DNA of 6,051 nt from an uncultured Chlorobiaceae bacterium (GTDB taxonomy: Bacteria; Bacteroidota; Chlorobiia; Chlorobiales; Chlorobiaceae). The notes under the pieces were generated by a model. That model did no database searches. It was not told where the DNA came from and worked only from the letters and a program-made list of their open reading frames with translations. The first letter of the stretch is position 1, and the number at the start of each line of letters is the position of its first letter. The DNA is taken from NCBI GenBank assembly GCA_903929845.1, contig CAIYWF010000108.1, positions 1 to 6,051 of the forward strand. The letters are read 5' to 3'. Made by a program: the position numbers and the translations under genes. Positions 1-4,507 of the stretch are shown piece by piece.

Positions 1-1
1 A

Positions 2-106
2 CTGGCCGCTTATGAAGCCAAATTCCTCGAAGGCAAGAAAAGAAGCCTTCGCAGGTTAGCCAGAGAGCTTGGTCAAACCGTTTCTCCTATACCTGTAACA
101 GTTTGA
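2..106 (+). CDS. C-terminal tail of an unidentified protein, possibly a transposase (partial)
   Basis: An open frame enters from the left edge and ends at TGA 104-106, giving 34 residues. It is rich in Lys, Arg, Leu and Ala and ends with RRLARELGQTVSPIPVTV. Basic tails of this style, ending in a short Pro/Val stretch, occur in some insertion-sequence transposases, but I cannot name a family. The context favours a mobile element: the frame runs tail-to-tail into an antitoxin gene whose 3' end has been replaced. No terminal inverted repeat could be defined between 107 and 140. The assignment as transposase is inference; that it is coding rests only on the open frame and its composition. Confidence 0.4.
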   Translation: MAAYEAKFLEGKKRSLRRLARELGQTVSPIPVTV

Positions 107-305
107 AATAAAGGAAATTACTATACTTGTTCATGGAAAGCTGCCATTCATTCAGAGCAAGATACTGATCGATTGCTTCCTCTATAACAAAGGTTTTGGT
201 TCTTCTGGTTGCCACAGCAAGCTGTTCAATCCTGTTTTTGGTGCTCGCCGGAATTTTAAAACTGACTTGGTTTCTCGGTTCAATTGGTTTTGATGGTGAT
301 AACAT
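87..305 (-). pseudogene. Ribbon-helix-helix antitoxin with a replaced C-terminus (likely truncated)
   Basis: The first 55 or so of the 72 residues read as a CopG/RelB/ParD-style ribbon-helix-helix DNA-binding domain. A basic beta-strand (NQVSFKIPAS) is followed by two helices (TKNRIEQLAVAT and TKTFVIEEAIDQYLALNEWQ). Such antitoxins use this domain to bind their own promoter and a C-terminal tail of about 25-35 residues to neutralise a ParE/RelE toxin. Here, after NEWQLS, the frame continues into a short Asn/Tyr/Phe/Leu-rich stretch that does not look like the usual acidic tail, and it stops inside the rightward-reading frame at 2-106. No partner toxin follows in the window. The start is ATG 303-305, with GGGGA five bases upstream. 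The DNA-binding half could still be made and could repress, but toxin binding is probably lost. Family assignment is from pattern; truncation is inferred. Confidence 0.7.
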
Positions 306-311
306 GTCGTC

Positions 312-357
312 CCCATATTATGGGTTAGTATTTCAATGTATTACATTAAAATACTAA
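312..357. promoter_or_regulatory. Two abutting palindromes: probable operator of the RHH antitoxin
   Basis: A perfect 13-bp palindrome, CCCATATTATGGG, occupies 312-324. It directly abuts a 33-bp palindrome at 325-357. The latter has outer arms TTAGTATTT (325-333) and AAATACTAA (349-357) and inner arms AATGTA (335-340) and TACATT (342-347), with one mismatched pair (334/348) and a central T at 341. GTATT recurs at 328 and 338, one helical turn apart, as expected for side-by-side RHH dimers. It lies 7-52 bp upstream of the antitoxin ATG. On the minus strand CATAAT (323 to 318) could be a -10 box, but no convincing -35 is seen. The palindromes are directly visible; the regulatory role is inferred from RHH antitoxin autoregulation. 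Confidence 0.65.
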
Positions 358-521
358 TTAAGAAAATAGTAGTCAAGATTTGATTTATGGGATTGGCACA
401 CCGTTTGGCAAAAGCACAACAACACCAAGCGAACCTTCAAGTCTGGAGTGTTCCCTCACATCTCCCATCTGATACATTGGGTGCCCATAAACGACGGTTA
501 TTGCTCTTTTTTTTCTTCAAT
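358..521. other. Gene-poor stretch, nothing recognised
   Basis: Between the palindromic operator and the first TGTCYAGT motif there is no recognisable gene, RNA or repeat. One open frame of 67 codons crosses it (387-590), but its product resembles nothing I know and it runs through a T-rich tract and into the inverted repeat. The stretch may be debris of an earlier insertion. Confidence 0.5.
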
Positions 522-550
522 ACTAGACAAAAGGTATTATTATGTCCAGT
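522..550. repeat. Inverted pair of TGTCYAGT motifs
   Basis: ACTAGACA (522-529) and TGTCCAGT (543-550) form an inverted pair matching at 7 of 8 positions around an AT-rich 13-bp spacer. The same core also occurs in both copies of the long inverted repeat: ACTAGACAAAA at 608-618 and TTTTGTCCAGT at 2633-2643. Four copies in this window suggest a protein-binding or element-end sequence rather than chance, but no function can be assigned. Confidence 0.45.
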
Positions 551-563
551 TTTGACTCGTGAA

Positions 564-626
564 AAGCCCGCAAACCCGCTGTTTCATTGAGGTCAGAAAA
601 GGCTAAAACTAGACAAAATGATGAGC
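564..626 (+). repeat. 63-bp inverted repeat, left copy
   Basis: This segment matches the reverse complement of 2625-2687 over exactly the same length. The outer 14 bases, AAGCCCGCAAACCC (564-577), are identical. The inner end is near-identical, with GACAAAA, one variable base, GAT, one variable base, then AGC (612-626). The middle is diverged; hand alignment gives about 48 of 64 columns identical with one compensating pair of single-base gaps. It faces inward toward the TA island. Obvious flanking direct repeats (target duplications) were not seen. Confidence 0.75.
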
Positions 627-652
627 GAACGAAAAATTCTAAAAGAGAAGGC

Positions 653-681
653 TTGTAAGGCGTCTCACTAAGTGATATACT
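653..681 (+). promoter_or_regulatory. Promoter of the RelE/HigB-type toxin-antitoxin pair
   Basis: A -35-like TTGTAA (653-658) is separated by 17 bp from TATACT (676-681), which also carries an extended -10 TG at 673-674. The expected transcription start is about 7 bases downstream, near 688, which is the A of the toxin ATG. The toxin message would then be leaderless, consistent with the absence of any Shine-Dalgarno sequence before the gene. Confidence 0.6.
665..675. promoter_or_regulatory. Candidate operator palindrome in the TA promoter
   Basis: TCACTAAGTGA is a perfect 11-bp palindrome in the promoter spacer that ends one base before the -10 hexamer. A bound repressor here would block RNA polymerase. 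The natural candidate is the XRE-type antitoxin encoded by the second gene of the pair; XRE dimers typically bind short palindromes. The palindrome is visible; its role is inferred. Confidence 0.5.
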
Positions 682-687
682 TCAGTA

Positions 688-1068
688 ATGAGAGTCTTCA
701 AAAATAAATGGTTCAACCATTGGGCACGGCATGAAGGTATTCCTGACGTTGTGTTGCGTAAAGCGGCAAAGGAAATAGCCGAAGGCAACGTTGAAGCCGA
801 TCTTGGCGGTTGTTTGTTTAAGAAGCGATTGCCACGGATCGGCGCAGGGAAGCGAGGTGGGTATCGCGTTCTTGTTGGCTACAAAAGGCCAAACGCCGAA
901 AGGATTATTTTTCTGTATGCCTTTGCCAAGAGCGACAAGGCCAATATTTCCGAGAAGGAAGAAGCCGCTTTAAGTCTTGTCGCTGAATCTTTTGTTGCCT
1001 CAGTGGATGAACATGTTTCAACGCTTTTAGCTACTAACTTACTATGGGAGGTACAGGGTGATGACTGA
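688..1068 (+). CDS. RelE/HigB-type toxin of a toxin-antitoxin pair
   Basis: The 126-residue product begins MRVFKNKWFNHWARHEGI, the characteristic start of the RelE-superfamily group that pairs with XRE-type antitoxins (Pfam RelE, formerly DUF1044). Also typical are the acidic-Gly stretch EADLGGCLFKKRLPR (about 36-50), GKRGGYRVLV (54-63), and FLYAFAKSDKANISEKE (74-90). Members are small basic proteins related to mRNA interferases that are expected to cut mRNA and arrest growth until neutralised. The ATG at 688 fits the family N-terminus, has no Shine-Dalgarno, and coincides with the predicted transcription start. The last bases overlap the antitoxin start (1061), giving translational coupling. 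After about residue 95 the C-terminal tail is less family-typical. No frameshift is seen and the gene looks intact. Whether it is active cannot be read from the sequence. Confidence 0.85.
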   Translation: MRVFKNKWFNHWARHEGIPDVVLRKAAKEIAEGNVEADLGGCLFKKRLPRIGAGKRGGYRVLVGYKRPNAERIIFLYAFAKSDKANISEKEEAALSLVAESFVASVDEHVSTLLATNLLWEVQGDD

Positions 1069-1363
1069 AATTTTGGATATTGCCCATGAAATGGCGCAAG
1101 ACCTGTTTAAGGTTGGCGCTATGGACGAAATCACGATGCACACAATGGATGCGCTTTGCTTGCCGTCGAAAAGTCCTTTTAAGCCCGAAGATATTCGGCG
1201 CATCCGCACGGCTAATCATGTCAGTCAGGCTGTCTTTGCAGCAATACTTGGCATTGGTAAAACGACCGTGCAGCAGTGGGAACAAGGACAAAAAAAACCA
1301 AGTGGCGCAGCGCAACGCCTTCTTGATTTTATTGACCGTAAGGGATTGGCGGCTCTTGGTTAA
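1061..1363 (+). CDS. XRE-family (HigA/NadS-like) antitoxin
   Basis: The product is 100 residues. The N-terminal 40 are a helical region, and the rest is a Cro/C1-type helix-turn-helix. The core at about 53-83, HVSQAVFAAILGIGKTTVQ followed by QWEQGQKKPSG, has the classic SQ..FA..LG....V..WE.G...P signature. It should neutralise the preceding toxin and repress the shared promoter, probably through the palindrome at 665-675. I prefer ATG 1061 because GGGAGG (1046-1051) lies nine bases upstream; GTG 1058 is an equally readable start adding one residue. It overlaps the toxin by 8 nt. The broken recombinase starts only 7 nt after its stop, so the three may once have formed one transcript. The gene is intact. 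Confidence 0.87.
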   Translation: MTEILDIAHEMAQDLFKVGAMDEITMHTMDALCLPSKSPFKPEDIRRIRTANHVSQAVFAAILGIGKTTVQQWEQGQKKPSGAAQRLLDFIDRKGLAALG

Positions 1364-1370
1364 GGGTGCT

Positions 1371-1875
1371 ATGATCGAACGAAAACATCTTGTTTCTGCC
1401 GAGGTTGACAGGCTCATTGACGCCTCCCAGGGAGGACGCAACGCAGCGCGTGACAGAGGCTTGCGCCCTGCAATTATCCCAAGTCGATATTGAGAGCCGT
1501 GCCTTGCACGTTTCCCGATTGAAAAAAGGGTTGTCCACTACCCATCCGCTACGGTCTGATGAAATCAAGGCGATCAAAGCATGGCTAACGATCCGAACGA
1601 AGATGAAGGCGGACACCGATGATTTTTTTCTCAGCAATTGACGGGGAGCGTTAAGCCGCAAAACGGCTTGGCTTGCTATCCGCAATTATGGCGAACAGGC
1701 CGGACTTTCCCTTCCCGCCCATCCTCACATGCTCCGTCATGCCTGTAGTTTTGCCTTGGCAGATCAAGGGGCAGACACTCGGCTTATTCTGGACTATCTT
1801 GGACACCGGAACATACAGCACACTGTTATTTATACGGCAGCAAATCCGGCAAAGTTTGAAAAGCTATGGCGGTAA
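1371..1875 (+). pseudogene. Broken FimB/FimE-like tyrosine recombinase
   Basis: Three pieces reconstruct a recombinase related to FimB/FimE, the invertases of the E. coli fimbrial switch. The N-terminus (1371-1454, MIERKHLVSAEVDRLIDAS...RNAARD) is in one frame. The core resumes in the next frame as VTEACALQLSQVDIESRALH, then SRLKKGLSTTHPL, close to FimB's HRLKKGFSTTHPL. About 12 codons before the first catalytic Arg region are missing at 1447-1454, and the loss shifts the frame. An in-frame TGA (1639-1641) interrupts FFLSN/RGALSR. The last piece carries the other catalytic motifs: HPHMLRHAC (His, Arg), LGHRN (His) and the nucleophile region HTVIYTA (Tyr), ending at TAA 1873-1875. Two independent lesions mean no full enzyme can be made. 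It lies directly behind the XRE antitoxin gene and inside the inverted repeats. Confidence 0.88.
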
Positions 1876-1957
1876 GAGCCATTTCGCTCCGCTTTTTCTG
1901 GATTGCCAGTTTTTGACGAGACCGATAAGCAGAGGAGCGCGATGAATTAAGAGTTGC

Positions 1958-1976
1958 ATATACAAAATGATATACA
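1958..1976 (+). promoter_or_regulatory. brnTA promoter with direct-repeat operator
   Basis: TG (1968-1969) followed after one base by TATACA (1971-1976) forms an extended -10 element, so a -35 box may be dispensable; none is well placed. ATATACA occurs at 1958-1964 and 1970-1976, a 12-bp direct repeat overlapping the -10, which suits cooperative binding by the RHH antitoxin BrnA. Transcription would start near 1983, just before the Shine-Dalgarno. BrnA autorepression is known for the family; the precise site is inferred. Confidence 0.5.
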
Positions 1977-1984
1977 TACTTTGT

Positions 1985-1990
1985 GGAGAA
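1985..1990 (+). promoter_or_regulatory. Ribosome binding site deciding a TTG start for brnT
   Basis: GGAGAA lies six bases before TTG 1997. The upstream ATG at 1967 has no such site, falls inside the promoter, and would add ten residues not typical of BrnT. Confidence 0.6.
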
Positions 1991-1996
1991 AGACGG

Positions 1997-2290
1997 TTGA
2001 AATTTGATGGATTCGACTGGGACAGCGGCAATCGCGCTAAATGTCAAAAGCCCGGAGTCTCGATTGCTGAAATCGAAAGCCTGTTTTTCGGAATACCGTT
2101 AGTGGCACCGGACGTTCTCCATTCGAGCAAAGAACAGAGATTCCGTGCTGTAGGACGGACAATCAAAAAACGTCCTTTGTTTATCGTTTTCACTTTGAGG
2201 AACAATGGGGAAACGCTACTAATCAGGCCGATTAGTGCGCGGTATATGCACAAAAATGAGATAAAAGCTCATGAAAAAGAAATTCCCTGA
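1997..2290 (+). CDS. brnT: BrnT-family ribonuclease toxin
   Basis: The product is 97 residues from TTG 1997, the usual BrnT length. It shows the family landmarks in order: the N-terminal strand and helix KFDGFDWDSGNRAKCQKPGVS (about 2-22), the IESLFFG segment, the APDV.H...E.R....GRT middle (37-55), the strand PLFIVFTLR (60-68), and the C-terminal signature LIRPISARYMHKNEIKAHE (75-93), where the RxISAR...E pattern is diagnostic. BrnT is a RelE-fold RNase that inhibits translation and is held in check by BrnA; the pair assembles as a BrnT2-BrnA2 complex on its promoter. The first gene of the pair overlaps brnA by 20 nt. No disabling mutation is seen. An annotation starting at ATG 1967 would be ten residues too long in my view. 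Confidence 0.88.
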   Translation: MKFDGFDWDSGNRAKCQKPGVSIAEIESLFFGIPLVAPDVLHSSKEQRFRAVGRTIKKRPLFIVFTLRNNGETLLIRPISARYMHKNEIKAHEKEIP

Positions 2291-2570
2291 TTTCAAGACT
2301 GACGACGAAGCCGAAGCCTTCGTAGAGAATGCCGACTTGAGCGAGTATGATTTTTCAGGCATGGTTCCAATGCGCTTTGAATTGAAACGCAAGGATACGT
2401 CAATCAGTCTCCGGCTGCCTGAAGAGTTGTTAGACGCTGTGCGCATTAATGCAAAACGCGTTGGAATTCCATATCAACGCTTTATGCGCTTGGCAATTGA
2501 ACGAGCAGTGAAACCAAGTAAACACCCGCAACACACGGACGGCAGTACCCAAAAGGATAAACCGCTTTAG
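2271..2570 (+). CDS. brnA: BrnA-family ribbon-helix-helix antitoxin
   Basis: The 99-residue product has the BrnA architecture. The N-terminal toxin-embracing part, KKFPDFKTDDEAEAFVE then NADLSEYDFSGM (3-31), is followed by a ribbon-helix-helix domain: strand DTSISLRLP (42-50), helix PEELLDAVRINAKRVG (50-65), then IPYQRFMRLAIERAV (66-80). The tail is Lys/His/Gln-rich and probably disordered. BrnA binds BrnT and represses the operon, probably at the ATATACA repeats (1958-1976). ATG 2271 lies inside the end of brnT with only a weak GAG upstream (2258-2260), so it is probably translated by coupling. It is intact. This is the second RHH protein in the window but of a different family from the one at 87-305. 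Confidence 0.88.
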   Translation: MKKKFPDFKTDDEAEAFVENADLSEYDFSGMVPMRFELKRKDTSISLRLPEELLDAVRINAKRVGIPYQRFMRLAIERAVKPSKHPQHTDGSTQKDKPL

Positions 2571-2624
2571 AGGCCTATTCTCCCCCGCTGTCAAAGAATT
2601 CGTGAAACTCCGAAAATGATGAAA

Positions 2625-2687
2625 GCTAATCGTTTTGTCCAGTATTGGCTTTTTTAGCCTCTAACAAAATCAGGGGTTTGCGGGCTT
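2625..2687 (-). repeat. 63-bp inverted repeat, right copy
   Basis: This is the reverse-complement partner of 564-626. The outer end GGGTTTGCGGGCTT (2674-2687) is identical to the left copy's outer end, and the inner end carries GCTAATCGTTTTGTC (2625-2639). It also contains TTTTGTCCAGT (2633-2643) and a small palindrome, GGCT and AGCC around five Ts (2647-2659), not shared with the left copy. It begins 54 bp after the brnA stop, closing the TA island. Confidence 0.75.
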
Positions 2688-2792
2688 CCGGCTGCTGGGA
2701 ACTCGAGATATGCACTCTTTCAGAAGAGCAAAAATATTCACGGTTTCAAAAATACTATTCTCTCTCTTTCCCCCTTTATGTTTAAATTCCCG

Positions 2793-2837
2793 CAATATTC
2801 CCGGAGTATGGAAAGGGTTCCAATAACCGGAATATTG
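2793..2837 (+). repeat. Nested 45-nt hairpin upstream of rfbA
   Basis: The outer arms are CAATATTCCCGG (2793-2804) and CCGGAATATTG (2827-2837), complementary over 11 bp with one bulged C. Inside them a second perfect hairpin, TGGAA and TTCCA around AGGG (2809-2822), is centred in the loop. The two stems are separated by four bases on each side. No T-run follows on the plus strand, so it is not a standard intrinsic terminator. It could be an operator, an RNA regulatory stem in the rfb leader, or a decayed repeat. The structure is directly visible; any role is inference. Confidence 0.6.
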
Positions 2838-2864
2838 AGAAATTTGTAATGCTCTTGTAACGTA

Positions 2865-2894
2865 TTGGACGATTTTGATGATTTGGTTTATTAA
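2865..2894 (+). promoter_or_regulatory. Weak candidate promoter for the rfb operon
   Basis: TTGGAC (2865-2870) and TATTAA (2889-2894) are spaced 18 bp apart in an AT-rich region, placing a start near 2901 and a leader of about 40 nt. Other AT-rich boxes nearby would fit about as well, so this is only a suggestion. It lies downstream of the 45-nt hairpin, which would then be outside the transcript and act, if at all, as DNA. Confidence 0.3.
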
Positions 2895-2943
2895 TACCTT
2901 GTTTAAAAAGAAAGGTTTATAGCTTTTTCACTAAAAAATGACA

Positions 2944-3822
2944 ATGAAAGGAATTATTCTGGCGGGAGGCTCTGGTACCAGACTCTATCCGGTTACAAGG
3001 GGAATATCGAAACAGCTCCTTCCAGTGTATGACAAGCCCATGATCTATTATCCCCTGACGACGCTGATGCTTTCGGGGATACGGGATATTCTTGTTATCA
3101 CCACACCTGAGGATCAGCCGATGTTTATCAAGCTGCTTGGGGATGGCAGTGACTGGGGTATTTCGCTCTCTTATATTGTGCAGCCCTCTCCCGACGGGCT
3201 TGCCCAGGCGTTCATCCTTGGAGAAGCATTTATTGGCAGTGATGATGTCGCTCTTATTCTTGGCGACAATATCTTTTTTGGTTACGCATTCAGTTCAATG
3301 CTTGAAGCTGCTGCCGGGTTGGTAGAAAAAGAGCGTAAGGCGACGATATTTGGTTATTATGTCAGTGATCCGGAACGTTATGGTGTTGCGGAACTTGATG
3401 CGAAGGGAAATGTGCTCTCACTTGAAGAGAAGCCTCCAAATCCGAAATCAAATTATGCTGTTGTCGGACTATACTTTTATCCCAATAGTGTGGTAGAGAT
3501 TGCAAAACAGGTGCGTCCATCCTCACGGGGAGAGCTTGAAATCACGGCAGTTAATGAGGCCTATCTGATAAAGGGTCAGCTCAAGTGCTCCATGCTGGGG
3601 CGCGGGTTTGCCTGGCTTGATACCGGAACGCATGAATCATTTCAGGAGGCAGGGAACTTTATCCAGACCGTGGAAAAAAGGCAGGGACTGAAAATTGCCT
3701 GTCCTGAAGAGATCGCCTGGCGAAATGGCTGGATCACCGATGAAAAGCTGTTGCTGTTATCCCAACCGTTGATGAAAAGCAACTACGGACAGTATCTGAA
3801 GCAGTTGTTGGTTCAACGGTAA
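2944..3822 (+). CDS. rfbA: Glucose-1-phosphate thymidylyltransferase (RmlA)
   Basis: It joins dTTP and alpha-D-glucose-1-phosphate to give dTDP-glucose and pyrophosphate, the first and feedback-inhibited step of dTDP-L-rhamnose synthesis, in the cytoplasm. The 292-residue product has the nucleotidyltransferase signature GGSGTRLYPVT (8-18) with Arg13, Lys23 in ISKQLLPVYDKPMIYYPL, the metal-binding Asp108 in LILGDNIFFG, the sugar-binding EEKPPNPKSNYAVVGLY stretch, and the second Asp in WLDTGTHES. The length is typical of RmlA. I chose ATG 2944 because homologues start MKGIILAGG; ATG 2938 would add Met-Thr. No Shine-Dalgarno is well placed (GAAAGG at 2910-2915 is too far). It is the first gene of the rfbACDB cluster, intact and ordinary. 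Confidence 0.97.
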   Translation: MKGIILAGGSGTRLYPVTRGISKQLLPVYDKPMIYYPLTTLMLSGIRDILVITTPEDQPMFIKLLGDGSDWGISLSYIVQPSPDGLAQAFILGEAFIGSDDVALILGDNIFFGYAFSSMLEAAAGLVEKERKATIFGYYVSDPERYGVAELDAKGNVLSLEEKPPNPKSNYAVVGLYFYPNSVVEIAKQVRPSSRGELEITAVNEAYLIKGQLKCSMLGRGFAWLDTGTHESFQEAGNFIQTVEKRQGLKIACPEEIAWRNGWITDEKLLLLSQPLMKSNYGQYLKQLLVQR

Positions 3823-3916
3823 AGTACAGTTCAATTCGTATGTTAAAGAAGCAGGCAGCTTTTCCTGACAGAGGCTATTGTTGTGATTGGTGATGCAATA
3901 TTTTTCCCCGGCGCTT

Positions 3917-4507
3917 ATGCGAGTAATCGTTTCAACCATACCTGATGTCCTGATTTTTGAGCCGCAAGTGTTCGGTGACGATAGGGGCTATTTTTTTGAG
4001 TCATTTCGGCAGGATCTTTTTAACCGGCACATCGGGGAAGTTTCGTTTGTACAGGATAATGAATCGAAGTCAAGCTACGGAGTGCTTCGTGGTCTTCATT
4101 TTCAAAAGCCCCCATTTACACAGTCCAAGCTTGTTCGGGTGGTTTATGGATCTGTTCTTGATGTTGCCGTAGATCTGCGTCTTGGTTCGCCCTGGTATGG
4201 CCGCCATGTATCCTGTCTGCTTGATGCAGAACGAAAAAATATGATGTGGGTACCGAAAGGTTTTGCGCACGGCTTTCTTGTGCTCTCTCCTGAAGCCGTT
4301 TTTGCTTACAAGTGCGACAATTACTATACACCATCGCACGATGCCGGTCTTTTATGGAATGACCCCGCCCTAGGCATTGACTGGCGGCTTCCGGAAGAGG
4401 CAATCCATGTTTCAGGCAAAGATGCCATACAACCCCAGTTTGGTTCGGTTAATACGTTTCAATACGACGATTTCAGGCAGGAAAAACTTTATCCGAGGGT
4501 TTCATAA
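3917..4507 (+). CDS. rfbC: dTDP-4-dehydrorhamnose 3,5-epimerase (RmlC)
   Basis: It epimerises C3 and C5 of dTDP-4-keto-6-deoxy-D-glucose, the third step of the pathway. The 196-residue cupin protein has the usual start MRVIVSTIPDVLIFEPQVF, then GDDRGYFFESF (20-30), the catalytic segment GVLRGLHFQ (55-63) with Arg58 and base His61, Lys71, and DNYYTP (134-139) with the conserved active-site Tyr. WVPKGFAHGF (111-120) is another family hallmark. ATG 3917 matches the family N-terminus but has no Shine-Dalgarno; in-frame ATG 3893, GTG 3890 and TTG 3887 would add 8-10 residues (MQYFSPAL...). It is separated from rfbA by 94 nt, the widest gap in the operon, and followed immediately by rfbD. The gene is intact. 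Confidence 0.95.
   Translation: MRVIVSTIPDVLIFEPQVFGDDRGYFFESFRQDLFNRHIGEVSFVQDNESKSSYGVLRGLHFQKPPFTQSKLVRVVYGSVLDVAVDLRLGSPWYGRHVSCLLDAERKNMMWVPKGFAHGFLVLSPEAVFAYKCDNYYTPSHDAGLLWNDPALGIDWRLPEEAIHVSGKDAIQPQFGSVNTFQYDDFRQEKLYPRVS
4495..4499 (+). promoter_or_regulatory. Ribosome binding site supporting a TTG start for rfbD
   Basis: GAGGG at the end of rfbC lies eight bases before TTG 4508, the codon right after the rfbC stop. No ATG or GTG in this frame gives the required N-terminal strand and GxxGQLG motif. Confidence 0.7.

Noticed and set aside
387..590. Open frame of 67 codons on the plus strand
   Set aside because: Its product resembles no family I know, it has no ribosome binding site, and it runs through a T-rich tract and into the long inverted repeat. 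It is probably chance.
1034..1441. 135-codon open frame on the minus strand, opposite the XRE antitoxin
   Set aside because: It is antisense to a clearly recognisable helix-turn-helix gene and its translation has no protein-like pattern.
1876..1900. GAGC/GCTC stem followed by a T-tract after the broken recombinase
   Set aside because: The four-pair stem is separated from the Ts by several bases; it is not convincing as an intrinsic terminator.
2625..2687. Possible integron attC site, since TA genes are common integron cassettes
   Set aside because: The paired GTTRRRY and RYYYAAC core sites are not both present, and the two copies are inverted rather than in the same orientation.
2715..2728. 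CTCTT/AAGAG hairpin in the gap before rfbA
   Set aside because: It is short and has no T-run on the side expected for a terminator. It probably arises by chance in purine/pyrimidine-rich DNA.
358..2943. CRISPR array, tRNA or rRNA genes
   Set aside because: No regularly spaced direct repeats, no cloverleaf-like sequence and no rRNA-like stretch was seen on either strand.
3849..3861. AAGC/GCTT hairpin followed by a few Ts between rfbA and rfbC
   Set aside because: The stem is only four pairs with two G-C pairs, and the T-run is short. It is too weak to call a terminator in the middle of an operon.
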